The notes beneath the pieces were generated by a model, which saw nothing but the letters and a program-made list of their open reading frames with translations, had not been told where the DNA came from and made no database searches. This document shows, piece by piece, positions 45,146 through 55,464 of a DNA stretch of 64,000 bases; the stretch's first letter is position 1; the number at the start of each line of letters is the position of its first letter. The position numbers and the translations under genes were made by a program. This DNA comes from Paramoeba atlantica (lineage: Eukaryota > Discosea): assembly GCA_977017575.1 (NCBI GenBank), contig CDRNVI010000022.1, forward strand, positions 62,001 through 126,000. The letters are read 5' to 3'.

Positions 45146-48100
45146 CTAGAAAGCCATTTCATCGTCTTCCAACGGTAGGAAAAATTGTCTGAGCTGACCG
45201 ATAATGACTGATCCGTGGAGTTCTTGCAAACGAAGCACGAAATCTTGAATGGCTCTCTCCCGTTCGAGCCCACACGCATCGGCCAGTGTATGCAGAAGGA
45301 TTTTCGTGTTCCCGTGCAAAGCGCCTCCCGATAGCATAGGAATACATCGAAATTGGTGGCTTGGTATTTGCTTGGAAAGAACGTAGGTATTATGCTTTCG
45401 TCGTATAACTTCGCGCATTAGCTGTGCACCGGATCTGGATACATTAGACGGGGAGAGCTCGTGAACGATTGTAAAATCGTAAAAGATGTCGCCACTTGCC
45501 CAATGGATCACTAAATCGGGACCTGAATGATAGAATGACCCTGAGCTGCATACTCTTTGATGTGTACGTTTGTTGTCACCATCGACCACGGCGCTACATT
45601 TAGAGCACGTGTATGATGAAAATTGGCGCGGTTCGATCTCGCAAGGTATTCCGGCTTTTATACACAATTCGTACAGACAGCGTACCATTCGATTGTGTTT
45701 AGCCGTTGCATTGTTCCCCATACAGTTAGTGCATCCTGATACATGTGCCAGGGCGTTATCACTCGTAAGCAGGATATGGCAACCTGGGCATTTTAGATGA
45801 CTTGGGAGCTTAGGGTGTGCTATACCGAGTCTTGGCATAACAGCAAGCGTAAAAAGTCGTGGGGGAATCAGTTTAGCACATGATTGCAGCCAAGAGTAAT
45901 TACCTTTGGTACTCGCGGCTCGGATAATGTCAGCTTGACGAGGAGTCTCCATGAGCCTGTCGCGAATGTCTTGATGGTACAATTCTTCTGAGGTTGGTTC
46001 GTCGGTCGGGGTTTGCGACTCACCCTGAGACAGCATCGGCGTGCGCTCACTTGATTCAAAGCCACAGACGGGAGCTGAAAGATAGACTGGTCGCTCCATT
46101 GCCTGTTGTTTCGATTTATTGAACGCAGCCTCTCGAATTTGTTCGGAGGGTGTGAGGCCGAGTCCTCCCTTTTTCAATGGGAGTCTCGCCCATGATATTT
46201 GATTCGCGGACAATTTACCAAACCACGTCTTGAGAGTGTTAGTCACCTCTTGATCAAATCGTCGAGTGAGCTCGAGGGAACTTTCGGGATCATGGACGCG
46301 TATGTGATACCGATGTCTTACATTCACACACCGCGAAAGTAAGACAAGCGACACGTTGCTGGCGCCCATCTGGTTCAAACGCCTGAATGCCGTCTGGTGT
46401 TTTCTCAATTTTAGCACGAGCTGGTCGCTCACTCGTTGGGTTTCTCCGACAAACGCACCAAGAATTTTTGTTGAACCTGATTCCGACGTTACTCCCTCAT
46501 TTTGTAGCCCATGCGGAATTGGCACATTTTCGATTCCATTAAACCAAACACATTTTGTAGGGGACATTTCAACACGCTTTTCGGCTAATAGCTCACGTAT
46601 GCGGAGGAACGCAGAAGTCAGAAGGTCGGCGTCCTGCGAAGCAAAGCTTATGTCATCCACAAAAGCATATATGCGGATACTTGGAAATTCATCGGCAATC
46701 GTCTCGAGCATTGGTTGGAGAAAGGCACAAAATAGTACTGAGGACAGTGGCGATCCTTGGCGCACGCCCGCCGCGCTCATGACTGTATTGCAAAGTTTAC
46801 CATCTTTTCCATAAAACAAAAGTTCAGATGGGCTTCCGTATTCTGCGCAAAATAGTCGATAGAAGGGCCGTAGGGAGCTGAAGGCGAAGACTGCTTTAGC
46901 GATTTCATCTCGCGAAGGAGAATTGAACGCATTTTTAAGATCAATTGACAGAATGTTGCAGCCTTCTATGTACCTTTCGCGCAGTTCGTGTACGACACGC
47001 TCACAACCTGATTTGACCATTACCCCGTATTGATGCGGTGAGAATAGTGGGGCGAGCTTTTTTTCGTGCCGTTGTAGGAGTACTAATTCGGCGAGTTTCA
47101 GCCATACCTCTCCGACGGCTATCGGTCGTATTCCTCCTGCAGGTTTCGGGATACCAACAAGACGTGCTCGCTTAAGTCGCTTCATTACTTCATCAGAAAC
47201 TGATCCATTTATCAAATCGGTGAACATGTGAGTTAAGCTGACGCAACATACTTCATCATCTAATAGCATGCGTAGAATTAAGTCCGTCGTTCCTGTCGGC
47301 CCCGGCGCAGCACCTTTAGCCATGCGTCTACCGGCTTCTCTAAGCTCATCAGGCGTGATGCATGCCGTGATAGGTGCGTCTTGTGGAATCTGGAAGTTTA
47401 CCGGCAGATCGGGGTGTAAATCGCGAAGTTTTGCAAGAGTGTCATCGTCGCTCATTGACTTCGCAACGATTTCCTGATCTAAAACGCGTGTAGCTTTTGA
47501 AACACATCCGTCCATCACGAGACTAGTAGCCTTTTTAATGGCCCGCTTATCGCTAACATTAATATCAGGACTGGATCCTGTTCCTTCGTTTGTTGGCGTT
47601 TGCGACTCCATGGATTGTAGGGGGCGTCGTCGACGTCGCTTGACAGTGACTTTACGAATCGTGGTTAACGAGTATTTCATGGCGGAAAGGAGCTTGTGCC
47701 AAATTCGGTGGCGTTGGGGATACGCGCTATCGGCATAGTCACGTACTATATCTCTATAGATTGCGATCACGCAAGGGATAAACTCCGGTGCAACTGTGCG
47801 CAGAGTTGGCATTGGCTCCAGGTCCAAATCGTCTTCTGTGTGTCGGCATTTGACAGTTTGTGTGGTATGGGTCGTATCTTGTTGCACGCTGGCGTCCCAC
47901 ATCAGTTTGAAAACACGAACGTTGGCTTGCGGAGGGATATGTCCAGGAAATATTTCCCCTGCCTTATGTCCGAGTACTCCCGTGTATTCCATAGCCAGCT
48001 TTCTGATATTACCTCGTTTACGGGAAGTCTGGACCACTCCACGAGAAATGTTCATCGCCGGTGTACAGTCAAAGCTCCAAGCGATAATGCAACGGTCTCC

Positions 48101-48208
48101 GGGTTTTGCATTATACGACATGGTGTTTATTTCATCTGCTGGGATAGGGAACTGAGTCTTCGGGTCTATTTCTTGCTGAATTGCACGGGCAACGTCATCG
48201 GGTGACAC
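45146..48208 (-). CDS. LINE-B3 ORF2: RT and restriction-like endonuclease
   Basis: 1020 residues, all open. RT: GAAPGPTGTTDLILRM, GIRPIAVGEVWLK, motif A ILSIDLKNAFNSPSRDE, motif B AGVRQGSPLSSVLFC, motif C IYAFVDDISFAS (FVDD). Thumb: LPLKKGGLGLTPSEQI. C-terminus: CPGCHIL...HVSGCTNC, CSKCSAVVDGDNKRTHQRVC, then HSGPDLVIHW and FYDFTIVHEL, the endonuclease core. It differs from LINE-B1 in many positions and represents a second subfamily. LINE-B4 and the tail in the inverted-repeat element at 5885 are nearer to it. Confidence 0.85.
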   Translation of the reverse strand: MSPDDVARAIQQEIDPKTQFPIPADEINTMSYNAKPGDRCIIAWSFDCTPAMNISRGVVQTSRKRGNIRKLAMEYTGVLGHKAGEIFPGHIPPQANVRVFKLMWDASVQQDTTHTTQTVKCRHTEDDLDLEPMPTLRTVAPEFIPCVIAIYRDIVRDYADSAYPQRHRIWHKLLSAMKYSLTTIRKVTVKRRRRRPLQSMESQTPTNEGTGSSPDINVSDKRAIKKATSLVMDGCVSKATRVLDQEIVAKSMSDDDTLAKLRDLHPDLPVNFQIPQDAPITACITPDELREAGRRMAKGAAPGPTGTTDLILRMLLDDEVCCVSLTHMFTDLINGSVSDEVMKRLKRARLVGIPKPAGGIRPIAVGEVWLKLAELVLLQRHEKKLAPLFSPHQYGVMVKSGCERVVHELRERYIEGCNILSIDLKNAFNSPSRDEIAKAVFAFSSLRPFYRLFCAEYGSPSELLFYGKDGKLCNTVMSAAGVRQGSPLSSVLFCAFLQPMLETIADEFPSIRIYAFVDDISFASQDADLLTSAFLRIRELLAEKRVEMSPTKCVWFNGIENVPIPHGLQNEGVTSESGSTKILGAFVGETQRVSDQLVLKLRKHQTAFRRLNQMGASNVSLVLLSRCVNVRHRYHIRVHDPESSLELTRRFDQEVTNTLKTWFGKLSANQISWARLPLKKGGLGLTPSEQIREAAFNKSKQQAMERPVYLSAPVCGFESSERTPMLSQGESQTPTDEPTSEELYHQDIRDRLMETPRQADIIRAASTKGNYSWLQSCAKLIPPRLFTLAVMPRLGIAHPKLPSHLKCPGCHILLTSDNALAHVSGCTNCMGNNATAKHNRMVRCLYELCIKAGIPCEIEPRQFSSYTCSKCSAVVDGDNKRTHQRVCSSGSFYHSGPDLVIHWASGDIFYDFTIVHELSPSNVSRSGAQLMREVIRRKHNTYVLSKQIPSHQFRCIPMLSGGALHGNTKILLHTLADACGLERERAIQDFVLRLQELHGSVIIGQLRQFFLPLEDDEMAF

Positions 48209-48421
48209 CGCGGCATCGCTCGCTAATACTTCGGTCGAAGGAGAAATGGGAGATTCGCAGTCGAAAAAATCGCGTTGCGTGACGAAGTTTTGCGCATCAA
48301 CTGTAACTTAAGGCAGGTTGAATTATTAGTTTTGGGCTACAACATGTGAAATTGCTAATTTGATTGCTTGTTTACAAATCATATACCCCCCCAATGGACC
48401 TACTTGGTTCGTCTACTGAGT

Positions 48422-48512
48422 AAAAAAAAAAAAAAAAAAAAAAATTCGGAGATCGAATTGCTAGTTTTGGGCTCCAAAATATGAAATTGCTAAAAAAAAA
48501 AAAAAAAAAAAA
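48422..48512 (+). repeat. Poly(A)-joined LINE-A tail scrap
   Basis: A-run 48422-48443, a ~48-bp scrap (TCGGAGATCGAATTGCTAG, then GGGCTCCAAAATATGAAATT), and A-run 48492-48512. The same pair of joints recurs at 50701-50788 and 61366-61464. Confidence 0.7.
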
Positions 48513-49410
48513 GAATTGTGGACTCAGTCCACAATGCTAGCTGGGTGACCCCGGGGTCTTTTGCCGAGCACTTCGCGGAGACCAAGGCGCGACAGCGACA
48601 AGAAGCAGAAAAAGCAGGACACCTCTTCACAGCGATGGTGGTGGAATCCTTTGGTTCCTGGAGCGAGAGTGCGCTAGCGTTACTCCGGGACATCGGAACC
48701 CAACGGGCGAACGCATCCAAAGGGCTCCTTTCACGAGACCAAGCGCGAAACGATCTCCTAACAGATCTGAACGTGACGCTAATGCGTTCTCAAGCCAGGA
48801 TGATGGTTTCGCGCATCCGCGTAGAGGACCCAGCGGATCCTTTGGTAGAGGCTTAAGCCTCTACTGACAGTCCTATTTCAGCACGAAGACGCCATGGTAT
48901 CCAGGACGGGTGCTGGTCGGGTCGACAGAGTCTATGCTCACGCCTAGCCCGCGAGGGCTAGGTACCCCAAGTGAGGTAGTACACGGGCAGTGAATCTCCT
49001 CCCCGTCGGCCAGCATCCTGTTTCGCGACCGTGTCGCTGTCGACACAGGCCCGCGCCTGCGCCCTCCCGTATAGCAAGGGACGGGTTCACAAGTCAGGCC
49101 GTGGAGTGGTCGAAAGACCCGGTCCGGAACGCGCGAATGGATTGGGCCTGGATTGCTTGTTTTTATTTTTACTGTGTCTTGTTTGTCGTATATACTTAGG
49201 GGAGATTGAATTGCTAGTTTTGGGCTAAGAAAAAAGAAAAAGAAAATATACTTCTGTGGAAATAAAAAGATTTGCTAATTTGATTGCTTGTTTTAAATTC
49301 ATATACCCCCCCCAATGGACCTACTATGTACTTGGTTCGTCTACTGGGTCAACATATAGAGGCAATGCCGCGATTCATACTTCTCCCCCCTTATTAACTG
49401 CAAAAAAAAA
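48513..49410 (+). mobile_element. LINE-A5, 5'-truncated
   Basis: Begins directly after an A-run with a perfect palindrome ATTGTGGACT-C-AGTCCACAAT (48515-48535). It encodes the last ~110 LINE-A residues (SWVTPGSFAEHF, VTLMRSQARMMVSRI, stop near 48856), then the hairpin-type 3' region and A-run 49402-49410. Almost identical to LINE-A8 (55465-56363). Confidence 0.8.
48943..48962 (+). other. LINE-A 3' UTR hairpin (A5)
   Basis: CCTAGCCC-GCGA-GGGCTAGG. The loop differs from the A3 version and the stem is conserved. Confidence 0.7.
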
Positions 49411-49802
49411 GACCTCCTTTAACGATAAAGATACAGTTTCTGTACCTTGTTGAATTATTTTCCTTATTCCATCTTTTTCCAGGTACGCGGTTCCTTCTAT
49501 ATGACCGTCGAAGAGGAGTCGACTCATAAAACAGGATCCTGGGATCAATTTGAAGGTAATGCGCACCTGATTAACCAGCCGAGTACCTACAACGAACTTC
49601 TATACACCACTCCCATTCCTACAAATATCCCTGAAGACTGGTGCAAAAAAGCTGATTCGATTTCACACGGAAAATCGACACCCGACACAGGACGCGAAGA
49701 TGGAAGCGACGAAGAAATGAATCACTCTCGGGTGCTCATCGGCCCAGATCACGAGGTTAAAGCACCACAGTCTGACAAAGATTCTGTATATAAAAAAAAA
49801 AA
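49411..49802 (+). mobile_element. LINE-A6, 5' piece only
   Basis: Leader at 49421-49452, ATG 49501 (MTVEEESTHKTGSWDQFEGN) and the first ~95 codons of a LINE-A3-type protein, then an abrupt A-rich joint at 49789-49802. Matches the start of LINE-A9. The rest is lost. Confidence 0.8.
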
Positions 49803-50080
49803 ATCGTTTCTATTTGCTGGTTTTCTCGGGTGGTTTCTTTTTGGGGCTTTGGGTATTCGTTTTTTGGGGAAGGTTTTTCTTGGGGGTGGGAACGGGTTCT
49901 TATTTGCTGTTTTTTGGGCCGTTTGCTCGGTTGAACATTCTTTTACTTTTCGTACAGTTGCTTGTTTCTATTCTGAGCCTAACTTTAAAAAGTATCTAAA
50001 AAAAAAAAACGGGGTCATCCGCGAGATGTAAATTACGATTGAGTAGATTGATTCTGCGTCAAAAAAAAAAAAAAAAAAAA
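49803..50080 (+). repeat. LINE-A1-type 3' region scraps between A-runs
   Basis: 49803-49993 matches the GT-rich 3' region of LINE-A1/A2 (about 14881-15070). An A-run, a ~50-bp unassigned scrap and A-run 50062-50080 follow. Each joint is poly(A). Confidence 0.7.
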
Positions 50081-50788
50081 GACCCTCGTGCGGGTTATTG
50101 ACAGAAGGGGGGGCGACGAGCAGAATCTTCACGGAGTTAAACGTGACCCTCATGCGCCTTCAGGCCCGCATGATGGTTAATCGCCTTCTCCCTGATGACC
50201 CGTTTTCTTGCTTGGGGGAGTAAACGTTTCCTGACCGGACGGCAGTCAGCACAGACCCACGTTTGCGCCCTCATAGATGGCTGGCCTGGATGCTGGTCGA
50301 TGCCGACAGGGTCTATGCTCACGCCTAGCCCTCAAGGGCTAGGTACTCCAAGTGAGGTAGGACATGGGTCGGGAACTAAAACTTCCTCCCCGTCGGCCAG
50401 CACCCTGTTTCGCGACCGTGCCGCTGTCGGCACAAGCCCGCGCCTGCGCCCTCCCATATAACAAGGGAAGAGTTCACAAGTCAGGCCGAGGAGTGGTCGA
50501 AAGACCCGGTCCGGAACGCGCGAATGAATTGGGCATAAATTGCTTCTTTTTATTATTATTGTTATCAAAATCATAAATACTGTAACTTAAGGCAGGTTGA
50601 ATTATTAGTTTTGGGCTACAACATGTGAAATTGCTAATTTGATTGCTTGTTTACAAATCATATACCCCCCCAATGGACCTACTTGGTTCGTCTACTGAGT
50701 AAAAAAAAAAAAAAAAAAATTCGGAGATCGAATTGCTAGTTTTGGGCTCCAAAATATGAAATTGCTAAAAAAAAAAAAAAAAAAAAAA
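50081..50788 (+). mobile_element. LINE-A6c, 5'-truncated tail
   Basis: Starts after an A-run within the last ~45 codons of a LINE-A3-type gene (stop 50221). It has the hairpin-type 3' region (hairpin 50324-50343) and ends with A-runs 50701-50719 and 50768-50788 around a short scrap. Sequence matches 44344-44864 plus 48300 onward, and 60738-61464. Confidence 0.8.
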
Positions 50789-50792
50789 CTTT

Positions 50793-50824
50793 AACGATAA
50801 AGATACAGTTTCTGTACCTTGTTG
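50793..50824 (+). promoter_or_regulatory. Spliced-leader-like 5' end of LINE-A7
   Basis: Same 32-nt leader, preceded by CTT and an A-run, followed by ATTTATTTCC. Confidence 0.65.
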
Positions 50825-50847
50825 ATTTATTTCCTAATCCTCTCCAA

Positions 50848-51200
50848 ATGGTCGCGTTGACTCGCTCCGTAGCCATACGCTCGGGCCAACACATTGAAAC
50901 TCCACCCTTACCTTTGTGCCGCGGACATAAGAACCGCCCCCTGAAGGATTCCTTGCTTCCAAACCCCCACGACGCAAAAACTTCTCCGACGGATTCACCG
51001 GTAAAAATTTCTGATCTCCCTCGCGAAGATTCCACTAATCCTTGCAAACACATATGTAAAAACAAACTGACATGCAAACACAGTTGTTGCAAGCGCGGTC
51101 TCAACACTGGTACGGAATTCACGCGGCCACACGCGACGCAGGAAAATCCGTCCACGAAACCGTGCCACCACAGCTGCAAGGTAAAGTCGACGTGCAGACA
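50848..51200 (+). pseudogene. LINE-A7 N-terminus with Cys/His motif pair
   Basis: Residues 66-82 read CKHICKNKLTCKHSCCK, a C-x-H-x-C-x5-C-x-H-x-C-C pattern. A second copy starts at residue 106 (CHHSCKVKSTC) and is cut by the SINE; its end HGATCRHQCCKRA lies just beyond. From memory this resembles the Cys/His motif near the C-terminus of Mer3/HFM1 helicases. A zinc-bound, nucleic-acid-binding role is inferred. It is open from ATG 50848, the first after the leader. Confidence 0.7.
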
Positions 51201-51530
51201 AAAAAAATCCAAAAAAAAAATCCAAATCATTCCGGATTGCTCCGGATGGTCACTGGCAAGCCAGACCCTTCACAGACAGATTTGGAAGTTCCGAGGCCGA
51301 CGTCCTCTACCAGTTTCCGCTTGTCCAAGGCGGCACCAACGTGCTGTTGCCAACACGCTGCGTCGACGAACTGTACGTCAACACGGCTTACCCAAGAGGT
51401 GTAAGCCGGGTAAGGGAGCTGGTTCCCTGAGGGGAGGGTCCGGGACGGTCCTCCGAGTACTGGGCCTAGTCGGTTATCAGCCCAGCCTCTTAGAGTGAGG
51501 CCGCCAGGAATGTTGCGATGAGTGCAGACA
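51192..51530 (-). mobile_element. SINE copy 3 in LINE-A7
   Basis: The body is 51201-51521 in minus orientation, with GTGCAGACA duplicated at 51192-51200 and 51522-51530. It lacks the tRNA head but keeps most of the body and the TCCGGA hairpin. The tail in the SINE sense is GGATTTTTTTTTTGGATTTTTT, T-rich with a GGATT unit. Confidence 0.8.
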
Positions 51531-54500
51531 CTCATGGTGCGACGTGCAGACACCAGTGCTGTAAGCGTGCACACGCCCCAGCCCGCACGGCGCAGTGGAG
51601 GCGCCTATTGACAGTTCCCATCACATACATACAGTTTGCATACGTACTGGTGACGATCGTCTTCTTCATACTAAAGTACACTAGCGTTATTGTAGGGAAC
51701 GTCCTCGCCCTAGGATGCACGGTGACTTGGACAGTCGCATGCCTGGTCGGGAGCATTATATTGAAAACGCGTGGTCTGCTTTCACTTCGTTCCAAGGACG
51801 TTGCCGCACCAGGTCATGACCCCCCTGTGACGCTAAACCTCTGCACACGTAAACGAAATTGTGTCTCACCGCAACCTTCTCCCCCCACCTTGTTCTCTGT
51901 TACCTTGAGCAATCCTCCTAGCTTTGAGTTATTGATTCCTGTATCCCCAACCGACGAGACTGACTCAACTCAGGAGACCGTACTATGCGACCCTCACCGC
52001 GCTGTGACTCTAGCTGGTCCTGCAACGGAAGCTGTCGTGCCACCTCTTCGTTCTGCGGGGGACCCGCCCCTCCCGGAACGTCGGTACTGTCCGGCAGACG
52101 GATGTGCGTGGTCCGCACAATCCCACGGCGGCAAATGGCAAGCTTTTTATAATCATGTGGCCTCCCGACACGCCGAAGGCATACCGCTAGAGTGGTGGGC
52201 ACGTGAAGGCAGATTTCTTTGCACGGTGTGCAACAAACATTTTGTGTTGACCAAGAAAGAAGCCCATTCAATTCAATGCTACGGGGCGGACCCACCTCCC
52301 ACACAGCCATCACCAACAAGAGATCTTCCTGACCCCGCGTACCCTTCAGAGACGCCAGAGGAATCTAGCTTACCGCCCACTATAGACCCACCATGTTTCC
52401 CTAGCCTAAGAGCCGTCTGTACAACACCTATGACCACGTCCAAAGACGTTCCTTTCCGATGCCGACGCCAGTGGGATACGGTCCTAACAGCCACCGTCGC
52501 AACAGCCGAGAGGGAGAACACCGTCGCTGCATGGACACGACTAGCGATGCTTCCGAAATGTGTCCTTCCAGCCCCGCATAGAAGAGGACGAAAGGGAAAT
52601 AGCTCGTACGCCTCCCACGTGCGGAAATGTCTGGATCGCTGGGAAGCACACGAATATTCAGCCCTGTGGAAAGAAGCTGTACTTGAACACCAGAAGAAGA
52701 GGAAGCAAGGATCCGGAGCAGGTACACTACTGGATGAGGAAAAGAAAGCGATTCGCTCCGAACTACTGGTCCGTCAAGGAGAAGTTTCTCGAGGAATAGC
52801 TGCACTCACTTCGGCGCCAATGGCACCCGACAATGAGGAGACATATAACAAACTAGTCACCAAGCACCCGAGCCGGCTGTTCGGTCCACTACGCCAAAGC
52901 GCACCGTCCTCCAACGAAATCATTTCCTTGACTGTCAATGAGGATGATGTACGAAAGGCGATCCAAAGCTTTAACAGGGGCTCCTCAGGTGGAACCATGG
53001 CGCTACGAGCGGAACATATACAAGCGGCATTATTCGCTGGAACTGACACGGATGTTCATCCCCTCGAGAGTCTCACAAAGCTTGCCAATCACCTACTCGC
53101 CGGTAAGGCTCCAGTTGAAGCACAACAATATTACGCAGGGGCTCGATTGTGTGCATTGCAGAAAGGGCAAAATGATGTAAGACCTATCGCAGCAGGGGAA
53201 ACGTTGCGCCGCATGGTCAGCAAGGATGCCTGCTCTGTTGTAAAGTCCAAAGCTAGCACACTTTTCCAAGGACGTCAATATGGTGTGGCAACGGCATCTG
53301 GCTCCGAAAGGGTTATCCACCTCTGCCGCCAAGTGGTGGAGTCCACAAAGAATGACCCAGAATTTGTCTTATGCAAGGTGGACCTTCGTAACGCATTCAA
53401 TACGGTTTCCAGGGCGGCGTTCATATCTCTATCAGAAAAGCACTTCCCCGAGTTGACTCCTTGGATAAATTGGTGCTACTCCACCGATAGCGCACTCACA
53501 TATGGTTCTCAAACAGTTGCCTCCACCGAAGGAGTTCAACAGGGCGACCCTTTAGGGCCCCTCCTTTTCTCCATGGTTCTGCGAGAGATTACTGAACTGA
53601 TCGAGAATGAAGTGCCCAGCGGACTCCTCTTGCACCTTTGGTATCTCGATGACGGTGTTTTAGCCGGAAAATCCGACAGCGTACGGAGGGCGTTGGATGC
53701 TATAGCATGTGCGGGACCTCAGTGGGGGCTCCATCTTAATGCGAGTAAATGCGAGATAATATCTCATCCGATATCCTCGCGTTGCACGGACTCATTCACT
53801 ACCATCCCAGCCAGAATGAAAAATCACGAAGGAAACTTTAGCATTTTGGGTAGCCCAGTAGGGTCAGAAGAGTTCTGTATTGAATACCTACGTGAGTTTG
53901 CGATCGAACCTGCGGAAGCAACTCTAAAGGCGATAGGCATACTAGAAGACCCACAGGTAGCCCTCACGCTAATTCGCCACTGCGCTGGCTTTTGCCAATT
54001 AGTCTACTCCCTCCGCACAACGCCACCAAAATACATGGTAGACCTCTGTCAGAGGCTTGATAACGCCGTGCTCCGCGCTACGGAGCTTATACTCTGTCCT
54101 CTAGACGTCCCGGCACGAGCACAAATCCAACGCGACAAGAGACATGGTGGTTTTGGCCTAAGATCCTCCGTTATACATTCATCTGCAGCTTATGTCTCTT
54201 CAGCAGCCTTTGCGGGTTCTCAAGATGACTGGGCACCGTCCGAGGCGAAATGGTTTTCCGAGGCAGTGGAGCGTGTTAACCGCCAGGCGGGAAAGACTTT
54301 GGTGGATTCGACAACCGGCAAAATACAGGAGGCACTAATCCACAAAGATTATAACGCATCAACCAACCCTCTCAATGCACACCATGATCACAGCCTAGAT
54401 GCCGGGATGAATGAAAAGCTGATTATCCCGCGACAGAAACACCTTTGTCGCGAGATAGGCGACCGGGAATTTTCTTCAGCATATGAGGCAGCAGACTTCA

Positions 54501-55282
54501 ACACACGCGCACGTTTGATTTCGCAAACTGGGAGAGGGGCCGCGAGTTGGGCATTCGTTATTCCCTCCAAGGAGAGAGGATACTCTTACACTCCTACTGA
54601 GTTTCGCGCCTTGTCCCGCTGGTGGTTGGGAGCAGACATTTACCCCGGAACGCGGCCCTGTCCTATGGGGAGGTGTCAGCAACCGTTGGGACCAAAAGGC
54701 GACCATGCCGTGTCCTGTAAGTGTGGACATGGCATCATGACGCGCCACAACGCGCTGGCGTGTCAATTTGTCGATTTCTGCAGTAAGGCGCACCTCGCCC
54801 CCCAACGGGAGGTAAGTCTTGGCAATCGCGGTCCCGCTGGAGCGCCCACGAGGCCTGGTGATGTCGTTTTGCCCAGCATTGGCTTAGGCAAGTCTCTGGT
54901 GCTTGATTTCGCCGTTACCCACGTTCAGCAACCCAAATACGCGGACCTCGTCCGTAACGCTAACGGGGTGACGGCGGGATCATTCGCCGAGAGCTATGCC
55001 ACAAGCCATAAGCAGGTGCAGCGACGGGACGCCGAGACTGCTGGGCACGACTTCGCGGCCATGGTCGTAGGCTCCTATGGCTCGTGGTCCGACAGCGCCC
55101 TCGCTGTGCTTAAGAAGGTTGGAGCGTGGCGCTCTGCTACGTCCCAAGGGACGATGGACAGGGGAACGGCGACGGCAAATCTCATCCGTGACTTGAATGT
55201 CACTTTAATGCGAGCTCAGGCTCGTATGATGGTGGCGCGGATGGCAGAAGATGACCCGGATCCACCTCTGCTCCTGAATTAG
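51522..55282 (+). CDS. LINE-A7 protein: membrane helices, zinc finger, RT, endonuclease
   Basis: Open from the SINE edge to 55282 (ATG 51518 is provided by the insertion). Rest of the second Cys/His motif; two hydrophobic helices (about 51605-51673, PITYIQFAYVLVTIVFFIL; about 51686-51764, VGNVLALGC..VACLVGSIIL); a Ser/Pro-rich linker; C2H2 region CPADGCAWSAQSHGGKWQAF...YNHVASRH; TRLAMLPKCVLPAPHRRG; RT with KVDLRNAFNTVSR, GVQQGDPLGPLLFS and LWYLDDGVLAG (about 53640); and endonuclease TPTEFRALSRWWLG, CPMGRC...GDHAVSCKCGHG...RHN, RPGDVVLPS, VLDFAVTHVQ. Catalytic residues are intact. Membrane segments in a LINE protein are unusual, and could tether it to the nuclear envelope or ER. Confidence 0.85.
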
Positions 55283-55464
55283 AGGGTGATGCATTCTTTT
55301 TTTTTTCTTTTTCTTTTCTTTGGTTTGGTTTCGTCAAATAGAGTGATTTGTTGTAGATTGATTTATAGAGATAAATTTGAATAATAAAAAAAAAAAAATA
55401 CTGATACCGTACATTCATAGAAAGTTAGAACTCATACTCAAAAAAAAAAAAAAAAAAAAAAAAA
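55283..55464 (+). other. LINE-A7 3' region and joint scraps
   Basis: T-rich 3' region, A-run 55387-55399, then a 41-bp scrap (ATACCGTACATTCATAGAAA, then AGAACTCATACTC). This resembles the LINE tails at 21040-21068 and 16560-16590. A-run 55441-55464 follows. Confidence 0.6.

Larger units (their letters stand above)
44859..48305 (-). mobile_element. LINE-B3 in the 3' region of LINE-A3
   Basis: The body is 44865-48299 on the minus strand, with ACTGTA duplicated at 44859-44864 and 48300-48305. ORF2 is at 45146-48208. The 3' region 44865-45145 carries the 115-bp block. No leader or ORF1 is visible, so the 5' end is probably truncated just upstream of ORF2. Confidence 0.8.
25962..48421 (+). mobile_element. 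LINE-A3, full-length copy split by three insertions
   Basis: The segments of LINE-A3 are 25962-29513, 42821-43183, 44335-44864 and 48300-48421. Insertions are DIRS-3 (29514-42820, no target duplication), LINE-B2 (43184-44334, CCGTAA duplicated) and LINE-B3 (44865-48299, ACTGTA duplicated). The uninterrupted arrangement is visible in the sister copy LINE-A9. The leader lies at 25969-26000, directly after the A2 tail. Confidence 0.85.
50789..55399 (+). mobile_element. LINE-A7, divergent full-length copy with SINE insertion
   Basis: Leader at 50793-50824, then only ~20 bp to ATG 50848. The protein is split by a SINE (51201-51521) and ends at 55282. The 3' region is short and T-rich, with A-run 55387-55399. 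The RT/endonuclease matches the LINE-A family. The N-terminus is unlike A2/A3 and carries Cys/His motifs and membrane helices. Confidence 0.85.
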
